Of a stretch of 64,000 bases of DNA, positions 35,771-44,277 are shown in pieces. This DNA comes from Streptomyces marokkonensis (GTDB lineage: Bacteria; Actinomycetota; Actinomycetes; Streptomycetales; Streptomycetaceae). Every line of letters starts with the position of its first letter. Positions within the stretch are counted from its first letter, which is position 1. Under the pieces are notes generated by a model. The model did no database searches and was not told where the DNA came from. It saw only the letters and a program-made list of their open reading frames with translations. A program made the position numbers and the translations under genes. Location of the stretch: NCBI RefSeq assembly GCF_008312835.1, contig NZ_VSKS01000013.1:173085-237084 (forward strand), in the 5' to 3' direction.

Positions 35771-36660
35771 TGCGCATCTTCGACCCCCACATCCACATGA
35801 CGTCGCGCACCACCGACGACTACGAGGCCATGTACGCCGCGGGCGTCCGCGCCGTCGTCGAACCCGCCTTCTGGCTCGGTCAGCCCCGCACCTCCCCGGC
35901 CTCCTTCCTCGACTACTTCGACTCCCTCCTCGGCTGGGAACCCTTCCGCGCCGCCCAGTACGGCATCGCCCACCACTGCACGCTCGCCCTCAACCCGAAG
36001 GAGGCCAACGACCCCCGCTGCACGCCCGTCCTCGACGCGCTGCCCCGGTATCTCGTCAAGGACAACGTGGTCGCCGTCGGCGAGATCGGCTACGACTCCA
36101 TGACGCCCGCCGAGGACACCGCCCTCGCCGCCCAGCTCCAGCTCGCCGCCGACCACGGACTGCCCGCGCTGGTGCACACCCCGCACCGCGACAAGCTCGC
36201 CGGGCTGCGCCGCACCCTCGACGTGGTCCGCGAGTCCGCGCTGCCGATGGACCGCGTCCTGGTCGACCACCTCAACGAGACCACCGTCAAGGAGGCCAGG
36301 GACAGCGGCGCCTGGCTCGGCTTCTCCGTCTACCCGGACACCAAGATGGACGAGGAGCGGATGGTCGCGATCCTCCGCGCCCACGGCCCCGAGCGGGTCC
36401 TGGTGAACTCCGCCGCCGACTGGGGGAGGAGCGACCCGCTCAAGACCCGCAAGGTCGCCGACCTGATGCTCGCCGAGGGCTTCTCCGAGGACGACGTCGA
36501 CCGGGTGCTGTGGCGCAACCCCGTCGCCTTCTACGGACTCAGCGGCCGCCTGAGCCTCGACGTCACCGCCACGGACGCCACCCACGAGGGCAACTCCATC
36601 CTGCGCGGCGCACCCAGGGACGAACCACGGGCCGCCGGCGCCTGTGCCACGGAGGCGTGA
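35770..36660 (+). CDS. eboB: TatD-family metal-dependent hydrolase (EboB-like)
   Basis: A 296-residue amidohydrolase-superfamily protein. The metal ligands start with FDPHIHMTSRTTDD (HxH), continue with VAVGEIGYDSM (Glu), VHTPHRDK and VLVDHLNE (His), and end with VNSAADWG (Asp). This order matches TatD-like EboB proteins. The substrate is unknown; ebo operons are linked to export or processing of small aromatic metabolites. It overlaps EboA by one nt and is 3 nt from EboE. Confidence 0.88.
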   Translation: MRIFDPHIHMTSRTTDDYEAMYAAGVRAVVEPAFWLGQPRTSPASFLDYFDSLLGWEPFRAAQYGIAHHCTLALNPKEANDPRCTPVLDALPRYLVKDNVVAVGEIGYDSMTPAEDTALAAQLQLAADHGLPALVHTPHRDKLAGLRRTLDVVRESALPMDRVLVDHLNETTVKEARDSGAWLGFSVYPDTKMDEERMVAILRAHGPERVLVNSAADWGRSDPLKTRKVADLMLAEGFSEDDVDRVLWRNPVAFYGLSGRLSLDVTATDATHEGNSILRGAPRDEPRAAGACATEA

Positions 36661-36663
36661 GCC

Positions 36664-37833
36664 ATGCGCTTCCGCCACCCCGACGGCTCCACCGTCCACC
36701 TCGCCTACTGCACCAACGTCCACCCCGCCGAGACCCTCGACGGCGTCCTCGCCCAGCTCCGCGACCACTGCGAGCCCGTCCGCCGCCGCCTCGGCCGGGA
36801 CAGGCTCGGCATCGGCCTGTGGCTCGCCAAGGACGCCGCCCACGCCCTCGCGACCGACCCGTCCGCCCTGCGCGGACTGCGCTGCGAACTCGAACGGCGC
36901 GGCCTGGAGGTCGTCACCCTCAACGGCTTCCCCTACGAGGGCTTCGGCGCCGAGGAGGTGAAGTACCGCGTCTACACACCGGACTGGGCCGATCCCGAAC
37001 GCCTGGAGCACACCGCCGCCCTGGCCCGGGTCCTCGCCGGACTGCTCCCCGACGACGTCACCGACGGCAGCATCTCCACCCTCCCCCTCGCCTGGCGCAC
37101 CGCCTACGACGAACAGCGCGCCGAGACGGCCCGCACCGCCCTGCGCACCCTCGCCGACCGCCTCGACGCGCTCCAGGAGCTGACCGGACGCTCCATCCGC
37201 GTCGCCCTGGAACCCGAACCCGGCTGCGTCGTCGAGACCACCCGAGACGCCATCGCCCCGCTCACCGCGATCGGCCACGACCGCGTCGGCATCTGCGTCG
37301 ACACCTGCCACCTCGCCACCTCCTTCGAGGACCCGCACGCCGCCCTGGACGACCTCACCCGGGCCGGCGTGCCCGTGGTCAAGTCCCAGCTGTCGGCCGC
37401 CCTGCACGCCGAACACCCCCACCTCCCCGAGGTACGCGAGGCCCTGGCCGCCTTCGCCGAACCCCGCTTCCTGCACCAGACCCGCACCTCCACCCTGGCC
37501 GGCCTGCGCGGCACCGACGACCTCGACGAGGCCCTGACCGCCGACACCCTGCCCGACGCGGCACCCTGGCGCGCCCACTTCCACGTTCCGCTGCACGCGG
37601 CCCCCGCCGCGCCCCTCACCTCCACGCTGCCCGTCCTGAAATCCGTCCTGACCGGGCTCGTCGGCGGACCGCACCCGCTCACCCGTCACCTCGAGGTCGA
37701 GACCTACACCTGGCAGGCCCTCCCGCCCCCCCTGCGCCCCCGCGGCCGGTCCCAGCTCGCCGACGGCATCGCCGCCGAACTCACCCTGGCCCGCGACCTC
37801 CTGACGGACCTCGGCCTGAAGGAACTCCCATGA
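36664..37833 (+). CDS. eboE: EboE metabolite-traffic protein (TIM barrel)
   Basis: A 389-residue xylose-isomerase-like protein matching EboE. It opens with VHLAYCTNVHPAETLDGVLA, typical of the family, and carries LEVVTLNGFPYEGFGAEEVK, VALEPEPGCVVETT, VGICVDTCHLATSF and a C-terminal HLEVETYTWQALP. Metal-binding Glu, Asp and His positions are kept. In cyanobacteria EboE is required with the other ebo genes for export of a scytonemin precursor; the biochemical step is unknown. GGAGG lies 8 nt before the ATG, and the stop overlaps the next start (ATGA). Confidence 0.9.
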   Translation: MRFRHPDGSTVHLAYCTNVHPAETLDGVLAQLRDHCEPVRRRLGRDRLGIGLWLAKDAAHALATDPSALRGLRCELERRGLEVVTLNGFPYEGFGAEEVKYRVYTPDWADPERLEHTAALARVLAGLLPDDVTDGSISTLPLAWRTAYDEQRAETARTALRTLADRLDALQELTGRSIRVALEPEPGCVVETTRDAIAPLTAIGHDRVGICVDTCHLATSFEDPHAALDDLTRAGVPVVKSQLSAALHAEHPHLPEVREALAAFAEPRFLHQTRTSTLAGLRGTDDLDEALTADTLPDAAPWRAHFHVPLHAAPAAPLTSTLPVLKSVLTGLVGGPHPLTRHLEVETYTWQALPPPLRPRGRSQLADGIAAELTLARDLLTDLGLKELP

Positions 37834-39209
37834 GCGGTCCCACCCCCCTTCTCGTCCTCGACGTCGTGGGCCTCACCCCCCGTCTGCTCGACCACATGCC
37901 CCACCTCAAGTCGCTCGGCCAGTCCGGCTCCCGCGCCCCGCTGGGCACCGTCCTGCCCGCCGTGACCTGCGCCGCCCAGTCCACCTTCCTCACCGGCACC
38001 ATGCCCGCGGAGCACGGCATCGTCGGCAACGGCTGGTACTTCCGCGAGCTCGGCGACGTACTGCTGTGGCGGCAGCACAACGGTCTCGTCGCCGGCGACA
38101 AGCTCTGGGACGCCGCCCGCCGCGCCCACCCCGGCTACACCGTCGCCAACATCTGCTGGTGGTACGCCATGGGCGCCGACACCGACATCACCGTCACCCC
38201 CCGCCCCGTCTACTACGCCGACGGCCGCAAGGAACCCGACTGCTACACCCGGCCTCCCGCCCTGCACGACGAACTCACCGGGAAGTTCGGCACGTTCCCC
38301 CTGTTCCACTTCTGGGGACCTGGCGCCGACCTGGTCTCCAGCCAGTGGATCATCGACGCCACCCGCCACGTCATGCGCACCCGCCACCCCGACCTGACGC
38401 TCTGCTACCTCCCTCATCTCGACTACGACCTGCAGCGCTTCGGCCCCGACGACCCGCGCTCCCTGAAGGCGGCCGCCGACCTCGACACCGCCGTGGCCCC
38501 GCTCCTCGACGACGCCCGCGCCGAGGGCCGTACCGTCGTCGCCCTGTCCGAGTACGGCATCACCCGCGTGAACCGGCCCGTGGACATCAACCGCGCCCTG
38601 CGCCGCGCCGGCCTGCTCGAGGTGCACACCCAGGACGGCATGGAGTACCTCGACCCGATGGCCTCCCGCGCCTTCGCGGTCGCCGACCACCAGATCGCCC
38701 ACGTCTACGTGCGCCGCCCCGAGGACCTCGACGCCACCCGCGCCGCCCTCGACGGGCTGCCCGGCATCGAACAGCTCCTCGACGACGAGGGCAAGAAGAC
38801 CCACCAGCTCGACCATCCGCGCGCCGGCGAACTGGTCGCCGTCGCCGAACCCGACGCCTGGTTCACGTACTACTACTGGCTCGACGACGCCCGCGCGCCC
38901 GACTTCGCGCAGCTCGTCGAGATCCACCGCAAACCCGGCTACGACCCGGTCGAACTGTTCATGGACCCCCTCGACCCCTACGTGAAGGTCAAGGCGGCCA
39001 CCGCGCTGGCGCGCAAGAAGCTCGGCATGCGCTACCGCATGGCGGTCGTGCCGCTGGACCCCTCACCTATTCGCGGCAGCCACGGCCGCCTCCCCGCGAG
39101 CGACGACGACGGTCCGCTCCTCATCTGCTCCACCCCCCGCGCCGTCGGCGACCGCGTCGCGGCCACCGATGTGAAACAACTCCTGCTCCGGCTCGCCGGA
39201 CTCGGCTGA
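37830..39209 (+). CDS. eboF: Nucleotide pyrophosphatase/phosphodiesterase-family protein (EboF-like)
   Basis: A 459-residue alkaline-phosphatase-superfamily hydrolase. The N-terminal metal Asp is in LLVLDVVGLTPRLL and the nucleophile is the Thr of LPAVTCAAQSTFLTGTMPAE. Further metal ligands appear in YLPHLDYDLQRFGPDD (Asp, His) and LSEYGIT. The last part (SHGRLPASDDDGPLLICS) keeps the family His. It would hydrolyse a phosphodiester or pyrophosphate, perhaps on a prenylated or nucleotide-linked intermediate. It overlaps EboE by 4 nt and closes the coupled chain. Confidence 0.88.
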   Translation: MSGPTPLLVLDVVGLTPRLLDHMPHLKSLGQSGSRAPLGTVLPAVTCAAQSTFLTGTMPAEHGIVGNGWYFRELGDVLLWRQHNGLVAGDKLWDAARRAHPGYTVANICWWYAMGADTDITVTPRPVYYADGRKEPDCYTRPPALHDELTGKFGTFPLFHFWGPGADLVSSQWIIDATRHVMRTRHPDLTLCYLPHLDYDLQRFGPDDPRSLKAAADLDTAVAPLLDDARAEGRTVVALSEYGITRVNRPVDINRALRRAGLLEVHTQDGMEYLDPMASRAFAVADHQIAHVYVRRPEDLDATRAALDGLPGIEQLLDDEGKKTHQLDHPRAGELVAVAEPDAWFTYYYWLDDARAPDFAQLVEIHRKPGYDPVELFMDPLDPYVKVKAATALARKKLGMRYRMAVVPLDPSPIRGSHGRLPASDDDGPLLICSTPRAVGDRVAATDVKQLLLRLAGLG

Positions 39210-39249
39210 CACCGCACCACGCACGGCCGCCGCATTCCGACTACCGAGA

Positions 39250-40518
39250 GTGAAACACACGGCACTGACAACGGCCGGTCCCGGCGGCACCGGAACCGGC
39301 CACGACCGCGAAGGCAGGCCACTCGTGACCCCGTATTCCGACCCCTCCCGCACCGATGCCGCCACCGCCGCCACCCCGGACGAGGGCCTGCGCCGCAGCC
39401 TCGGTCTGGGCCGGCGCCGTTTCCTCAGCACCTGCACCGCCGTGGCGGCGGGAGCCGTCGCGGCGCCCGTCTTCGGCGCGGCCCCCGCCCTGGCCCAGGA
39501 CCGCGGCGGAGACCACGACCACGCGCACGGACGCGGCCACGTGCTCGTCCCCCCGCACAAGCGCGGCATCATCCTCTACACCGTGCGTGACGCCACCGCC
39601 CGCGACCCCCTCGCGAGCGACCTGCCCTCGGGTTTCCGCGAGGTGTTCAGGCAACTGGCCCGCCACGGCTACCGCCAGGTCGAGTTCGCGGGGTACCGCC
39701 AGCACGCGAACGCGCCCGGCGGCGACAACCTGGAATCCGTCCAGGGCGCCAGGCTGCTGCGCTCGTGGCTCGACGACCACGGTCTGCGCGCCCAGGGCAA
39801 CCACGGCTTCATCCCGCCCTCCTGGCCCCTGACCGAGGCGGACAAGGACACCTTCAAGAAGCACCTGGAGATCGCCAACATCCTCGGCATGGAGCACATG
39901 GGCACCGGCGGCGACCCCACCGGCAGCTCCCACCGCGCCGACTGGGACGTGGCCGCCGACAAGTGGAACGCCATGGGCGAGATGGCCCGCCGCGAGGGCA
40001 TCAAGCTCTACACCCACAACCACGACAGCGCCTACGGTTTCCTGCTCGACGGCGGCCCGCTGGACGACCAGGGCCGCCCGACCCGCAGCTCGGGCATCCG
40101 GAAGCTCGAGTACTTCCTGAAGATCACCGACCCCCGGCTCGTCTGGCTGGAGATGGACGTCTTCTGGGCGCACGTCGCCCAGTACAAGTTCCACACGTAC
40201 ACCGCACACGACGGCTCAACCCGCAGAAGCGTCTTCGACCCGGCGGGCCTGGTCGCCCGGCACAACAAGCGCTACCCGCTGTTCCACGCCAAGGACGGCG
40301 TGGTCAGCGCCACCAACGGCATGGGCTACGACATGGTGCCGTTCGGAACCGGGGACATCGACTACACGACGTTCTTCTCGCGGGTCGGGCAGCGCAACTA
40401 CCACAACCCGATGGTCGAGGACGACAACTCCCCGAGCGCCACCGATCCCGCGCAGTCGCTGCGGGAGGCGAAGATCAGCTACGACAACATGGCGGCCCTG
40501 CGCACGCGGCGCTGCTAG
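39250..40518 (+). CDS. Tat-exported sugar isomerase/epimerase-like TIM barrel
   Basis: A protein of up to 422 residues with a twin-arginine signal (LGLGRRRFLSTCTAVAAG...PALA, ending near residue 81) and a xylose-isomerase-like TIM barrel. Barrel blocks include FRQLARHGYRQVEFAGY, IKLYTHNHDSAYGF, LVWLEMDVFWAHVA, YPLFHAKDG and the C-terminal NYHNPMVEDDNSPSATDP. Exported relatives occur with 3-keto-glycoside genes. It follows EboF after 40 nt and may be co-transcribed. A GTG at 39325 is a good alternative start that shortens the pre-signal leader to about 27 residues. Substrate unknown. Confidence 0.85.
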   Translation: MKHTALTTAGPGGTGTGHDREGRPLVTPYSDPSRTDAATAATPDEGLRRSLGLGRRRFLSTCTAVAAGAVAAPVFGAAPALAQDRGGDHDHAHGRGHVLVPPHKRGIILYTVRDATARDPLASDLPSGFREVFRQLARHGYRQVEFAGYRQHANAPGGDNLESVQGARLLRSWLDDHGLRAQGNHGFIPPSWPLTEADKDTFKKHLEIANILGMEHMGTGGDPTGSSHRADWDVAADKWNAMGEMARREGIKLYTHNHDSAYGFLLDGGPLDDQGRPTRSSGIRKLEYFLKITDPRLVWLEMDVFWAHVAQYKFHTYTAHDGSTRRSVFDPAGLVARHNKRYPLFHAKDGVVSATNGMGYDMVPFGTGDIDYTTFFSRVGQRNYHNPMVEDDNSPSATDPAQSLREAKISYDNMAALRTRRC

Positions 40519-40540
40519 CCGCACCGCCCGGCCGTCCGGC

Positions 40541-40577
40541 GGCGGCCCGTCCCGCGGAGCTCGCGGGAAGGGCCGCC
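40541..40577 (+). terminator. Terminator of the ebo-type operon
   Basis: GGCGGCCC and GGGCCGCC, plus the inner pair CCCGCG and CGCGGG, form a long hairpin with a 2-nt internal loop, 22 nt after the last stop. Confidence 0.75.
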
Positions 40578-40695
40578 CCGACACGGCCACGCACCCGCGC
40601 CCAGGCACGGAAACGCAGGTGAAAGGCACTGCCAAACCTTGGTATGGTTGTCCATGTCGCCGCGGGGAACACCCCGGCACGGCGGCGGACACCTT

Positions 40696-40780
40696 GTCCG
40701 GGTGGCGGAATGGCAGACGCGCTAGCTTGAGGTGCTAGTGCCCTTTATCGGGCGTGGGGGTTCAAGTCCCCCCTCGGACA
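40696..40780 (+). tRNA. tRNA-Leu (anticodon GAG)
   Basis: The 85-nt cloverleaf has acceptor arm GTCCGGG/CTCGGAC with one G-U pair, a D-arm (TGGCGGAATGGCAGACGC), an anticodon stem CTAGC/GCTAG around TTGAGGT, a long variable arm (TGCCCTTTATCGGGCG) typical of tRNA-Leu, and T-arm GGGGGTTCAAGTCCCCC. The discriminator is A. CCA is not encoded, as is common in Streptomyces. It reads CTC (and CTT) codons. Confidence 0.96.
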
Positions 40781-40804
40781 CTCAGCATCATCGACACGTG
40801 TATT

Positions 40805-40844
40805 GAGGGCCCCGGCCGGTACGGCTGCGGGTCCTCTTCGTTTT
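40805..40844 (+). terminator. Terminator of tRNA-Leu
   Basis: An imperfect G/C-rich hairpin (GAGGGCCCCGGCC against GGCTGCGGGTCCTC) is followed by TTCGTTTT, a T-rich tail unusual in this genome. Confidence 0.65.
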
Positions 40845-40893
40845 GCGGGCGTCCCCACATTTGCCGAGCCGGCCCAGGGGGTAGAGGCCCGGT

Positions 40894-41997
40894 GTGAGTG
40901 AACGGCGACAGGGAGTGAGCGGGCCGGAGATGGCCCGGGTGGCAGAGGTGATCGTCGGCCGCCCCGGCGGGGCGCCGGGCCGCAGGGGCTCCGGCTACCG
41001 CGTCACCGACCGGTACGTCCTCACGGCCGCCCATCTCGTGAAGCTTCCCGCAACCACGATCCGGGTCCGTTTCGACGCCGACCGTTCCACCGAGTGGATC
41101 TGTGAAGCGCGCGTCGTCCTCAACTCCGGCCCCGCGGATCTCGCCCTGCTCGAACTCTCCGACCTGCCACCCGAGGCCGTCCCGGTCCATTGCGCGCCTC
41201 GCTACGCGGTCATACCCGAAACCGCCGTTACCCTGCCCGTCAGCGCAGTCGGCTTCCCGCGGTTCAAACTCCGCGAGGACACCGGGCCCGGCCGTCGCCG
41301 CACCGACGGCCCACCTGGCCGGTACCGTGATTCATGTCACGTCGACGGATCGGTGTCGGCGCTGTCCAACCGTCGGGCGGGAACGCTGGAAGTCTCCGTC
41401 CCGCCACCTGCCGACGACGTCGAACCGGAGCGTTCTCCGTGGGAGGGCATGTCCGGGGCCCCGCTCTGGTCCGACGGTGCCGTCATCGGACTCATCACCA
41501 CCCACCACCGTTCCGACGGGCTCGGCCGGCTCGCGGCCGTGCGGGTGCAGCGCTGGTACGAGCTGCTCACCCCGGCCGAACTCGAACTGCTCCGGACCCG
41601 CGCCGGTCTTCCGGCCCGGCCCGGCCCGGCGCCCCTTCCCCGACCAGGAGCGACGGCACCTCAGCCGCCCCCGCACCAGCCGTCCCTCAGTGCGTTGCCG
41701 CACACTCTCACCCTCTCCGAACTCAGGGATCTGGTGGACGCGTTGACGGCTCTGCCCACGCTGCGCAGACCGAACGGACTCGATGCCGTCCTGCAGGGAA
41801 TCGACCCGCGGGTGGCCGCCCACCGGCCGCGCGACGACCGGCTGAGGTTCGAGGTGTACGGCGTGGTGCGTACCTGCCTGCGCTACCCCGGCACCCTCGA
41901 CACGTTCATGGCGGAGCTGCGGACATGGGAAGAGGACTCGGAGGAACTGCGCGCGGTGGAGCGGGTGGCGGCCGAACTGGTCATGCGTCACAACTGA
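40894..41997 (+). CDS. Trypsin-like serine protease with C-terminal effector-associated-type domain
   Basis: A 367-residue cytoplasmic trypsin-fold protease (no signal peptide). The triad is His47 (LTAAHLV), Asp82 (ADLALLEL) and Ser187 (GMSGAPLW). After a Pro-rich linker (about 237-263), a helical domain (LSELRDLVDALTALPTL to the end) resembles the effector-associated domains (EAD) found with proteases, VMAP proteins and STAND ATPases in predicted bacterial conflict systems. The domain probably docks the protease to a partner with a matching domain. The GTG start has a purine-rich GAGG; ATG at 40930 is possible. It opens the island next to tRNA-Leu. Confidence 0.82.
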   Translation: MSERRQGVSGPEMARVAEVIVGRPGGAPGRRGSGYRVTDRYVLTAAHLVKLPATTIRVRFDADRSTEWICEARVVLNSGPADLALLELSDLPPEAVPVHCAPRYAVIPETAVTLPVSAVGFPRFKLREDTGPGRRRTDGPPGRYRDSCHVDGSVSALSNRRAGTLEVSVPPPADDVEPERSPWEGMSGAPLWSDGAVIGLITTHHRSDGLGRLAAVRVQRWYELLTPAELELLRTRAGLPARPGPAPLPRPGATAPQPPPHQPSLSALPHTLTLSELRDLVDALTALPTLRRPNGLDAVLQGIDPRVAAHRPRDDRLRFEVYGVVRTCLRYPGTLDTFMAELRTWEEDSEELRAVERVAAELVMRHN

Positions 41998-42100
41998 CTT
42001 GATGTGGCAACTGGCCGGTACACAGGGTTTCGGCCCACCGCCCCCTGGGTCATGATGAAGGAGGAATGACGGCGCGACGAAGACCATACGGGGAGGGGAC

Positions 42101-42307
42101 TTGGCAGCCGTGGAGCGGGCGACGCCGGCCTTTGAGTCCGGACTCATGGACCTCTCGGGAGTGTCACTCGAGGCGCTGCGTTCCCTTGACGGCCCAGTCA
42201 TGTCCGCGTCACTTGAACGGTTGCTGGCCGATGTCGAAGATCCCCATGCGATCACGGTGGCCGGCGTCAACCAGACGCACACAGGGCTGGGAGACCAGGA
42301 ACTGTAG
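42101..42307 (+). CDS. FxsA-like precursor peptide with altered C-terminal core
   Basis: A 68-residue peptide starting at TTG with GGGGAGGGG upstream. The segment FESGLMDLSGVSLEALRSLD and then LERLLADVEDP matches the conserved leader of FxsA (FxSxx-COOH) ribosomal peptides, where the sequence then normally continues AGFxSxx and stops. Here it reads VAGVNQTHTGLGDQEL: the Phe and Ser are missing and the tail is longer. Such peptides are modified by FxsB, a radical-SAM/HExxH enzyme. The next gene, 15 nt away, is a HExxH protein without a radical-SAM domain. The leader match is from memory of the family. Confidence 0.68.
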   Translation: MAAVERATPAFESGLMDLSGVSLEALRSLDGPVMSASLERLLADVEDPHAITVAGVNQTHTGLGDQEL

Positions 42308-42322
42308 CCGTGTGCAGGGAGA

Positions 42323-44203
42323 GTGCCGGTGCGTCCCGCGGACAGCACGCCTGTTGATCGATCCGTATTTCACAGCATCTCGGAATCCGGTTTGCGTGGG
42401 CTCGTGCGGGGCGGCGGTGGGGGCGAAGTCATCGATGAGCTGCTGGGCGCGGAGCGCAGTCGACGACTGCTGCTGCTGCGGGCCCTCCTGGACCGGGGCA
42501 CGGGCCGTTCCCGAGGTGACGACGAACCGCCCCTGTCCGTCCATGACGCCTGGGAGCTGCTCGAGAGGGCGCAGCTCGAAGCCCCGGAGGCGGTCGACGG
42601 TGTCCTGATGGCACCGGGGACCGGGACCTGGGTCTCCTCGGCCCTGCGGCAACTGAAGGGCGCCGCGCACGACGAGGCACCCGTCTGGGTGACCCTCGGA
42701 CATCTGTCGACGCTGGCCGCGGCTGCGGCGGCCGCGGCGGGTATCGCCTTCACCTTGTGGGTCCCGGCGCGCGAGGGGGCCGTTGCCCTGCCAGGTCTGG
42801 GGTGCGCCGTCCTTCCCACCGCACAGACATGGGCGGCTGTACGTGTCACGGGGGACGGGGCGCGCCTGCGGATCAGCGGACCGGGCGGAGAGGTGGTCGC
42901 GGGGCCCGGGTGGACGCGTCGTACGCCGGGCTGGCGGCCCACCCGGCGCCTCACGCTGGGGCGGGGTGGCACGGCCGCGTCCCTGACACTCGAAGAGCAC
43001 GACCCGTTTCGTTCGTTCTCCGGGGCCGACGCACCGCGCACCTTGTCCGAGAAGGAGGCCGAGGCCTGGCAATGTGCACTCGGCGAGGCCTGGGAGGTGC
43101 TGCTGCGCGACGAACCGGCCGAGACGGAGGCGATGCGGCGGGGCTTGATCTCCATCACGCCCGTGCCCAGAGGAGAAAGGTTTCGGCCATACAGTAGTTC
43201 CTCCGCGGAGGCGTTCGGAGGGATCAACGTCTCGCTCCCCGACAACGGCCCGGAGCTGGCCGCCACCTTGGTGCACGAGTTCCAGCACGTCAAACTCGGC
43301 GCGCTCATGCACATAGAACCCCTGGTGCGACGAGCCGACAGGACCGACGACCGGCCGGAGCTGTTCCACGCGCCGTGGCGGGACGATCCGCGGCCGCTGG
43401 AGGGCTTGCTGCAGGGGATCTACGCCTTCTTCGGCGTGACCCGTTTCTGGCGCGCCCACCGTGGTGCCGCCGACGCGGCGTACGCGCCGCTGGCGCATTT
43501 CGAGTTCGCCCTGTGGCGGGACGCGGTGTGGTCGGCACTCGAAGGAGTCCGCGGACACGAGCGGCTGACCCCCCTGGGACACCGGCTCCTGGAATCCCTG
43601 GCCCGGATCTGTGCCGGGTGGCTCGCCGAGCCCGTTCCGGGCGAGGAGTCGCGGCTGGCACGGGAAGCGGCGGCCAGTCACCGTGCTCGATGGCGTGAAC
43701 ACCACCTTCGGCCGTCACCCGAGACGGTGGACCAGGTGGTACGGGCCTGGCGACGGGGAGAGACCTGTCCGCCGTCCGTGCGGATGGGACCGTCGTCGTT
43801 GCGGCCGGATGCCGGCGCCTGCTTCCTGGACGCCACGGCGGTTCTGGCCCGGCATCGTCTGACCAACCCGGGCGGCGCCTGGAGCGATCCCGTGGCGGGT
43901 GCCGTGCGAGGTGCCGAGCCCGCCGATGTCCTGCTGGCGGCCGGGGATCGCCCGGCCGCGCGGAGGGAACTGACGGCCCGGCTGCTGAGCGGGGAACCCG
44001 CGGTGGGGTCCTGGGCCACGCTGGGCCGGGCCGTGGCCGGTGACCCGGAACAGAGGGTGGCCTCCCGGTTCCTGCTCCGCTCGCCGCAATGGGCACGGGC
44101 TGTGCGGGACACACTGGTGGCGGAGTACGGGGAGCGGCCCGATCCGGTGGCCCTGGCCGCATGGCTGGGCCGGACCCGGCCAGGGGCCTGGCCGCCGGGC
44201 TGA
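42323..44203 (+). CDS. Stand-alone HExxH peptide beta-hydroxylase-like protein
   Basis: A 626-residue protein with the motif TLVHEFQHVKLGAL (HExxH at 318-322). In this family the motif binds iron in putative alpha-ketoglutarate-dependent peptide beta-hydroxylases associated with RiPPs, rather than zinc as in proteases. Before it lies IPFNVSLPD-like sequence (INVSLPDNGPELA). The N-terminal 120 residues and the region after about 450 have no recognisable domain; no CxxxCxxC radical-SAM motif is present. The GTG start is preceded by AGGGA and is 15 nt after the peptide gene. Likely substrate: the upstream peptide. Function is inference. Confidence 0.75.
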   Translation: MPVRPADSTPVDRSVFHSISESGLRGLVRGGGGGEVIDELLGAERSRRLLLLRALLDRGTGRSRGDDEPPLSVHDAWELLERAQLEAPEAVDGVLMAPGTGTWVSSALRQLKGAAHDEAPVWVTLGHLSTLAAAAAAAAGIAFTLWVPAREGAVALPGLGCAVLPTAQTWAAVRVTGDGARLRISGPGGEVVAGPGWTRRTPGWRPTRRLTLGRGGTAASLTLEEHDPFRSFSGADAPRTLSEKEAEAWQCALGEAWEVLLRDEPAETEAMRRGLISITPVPRGERFRPYSSSSAEAFGGINVSLPDNGPELAATLVHEFQHVKLGALMHIEPLVRRADRTDDRPELFHAPWRDDPRPLEGLLQGIYAFFGVTRFWRAHRGAADAAYAPLAHFEFALWRDAVWSALEGVRGHERLTPLGHRLLESLARICAGWLAEPVPGEESRLAREAAASHRARWREHHLRPSPETVDQVVRAWRRGETCPPSVRMGPSSLRPDAGACFLDATAVLARHRLTNPGGAWSDPVAGAVRGAEPADVLLAAGDRPAARRELTARLLSGEPAVGSWATLGRAVAGDPEQRVASRFLLRSPQWARAVRDTLVAEYGERPDPVALAAWLGRTRPGAWPPG

Positions 44204-44241
44204 GGGCTTCGGGACCGCCGGCCGTGACGCAAGTACTCCAT

Positions 44242-44273
44242 CGCGTTCCGCCTCCTTGTGGAGCCGGAAGCGG
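44242..44273. terminator. Bidirectional hairpin between HExxH and FxsT-like genes
   Basis: CGCGTTCCG with CCTCC pairs with GGAG and CGGAAGCG around a short TTGT loop, between two convergent stops. Confidence 0.5.
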
Positions 44274-44277
44274 GCCT

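Noticed and set aside
42066-42608. An ATG with an excellent ribosome site (AAGGAGGA) opening a 180-codon frame over the FxsA-like gene
   Set aside because: The frame overlaps the precursor and HExxH genes, is Arg/Ser/Cys-rich and matches nothing. The TTG frame has the recognisable FxsA leader and its own ribosome site.
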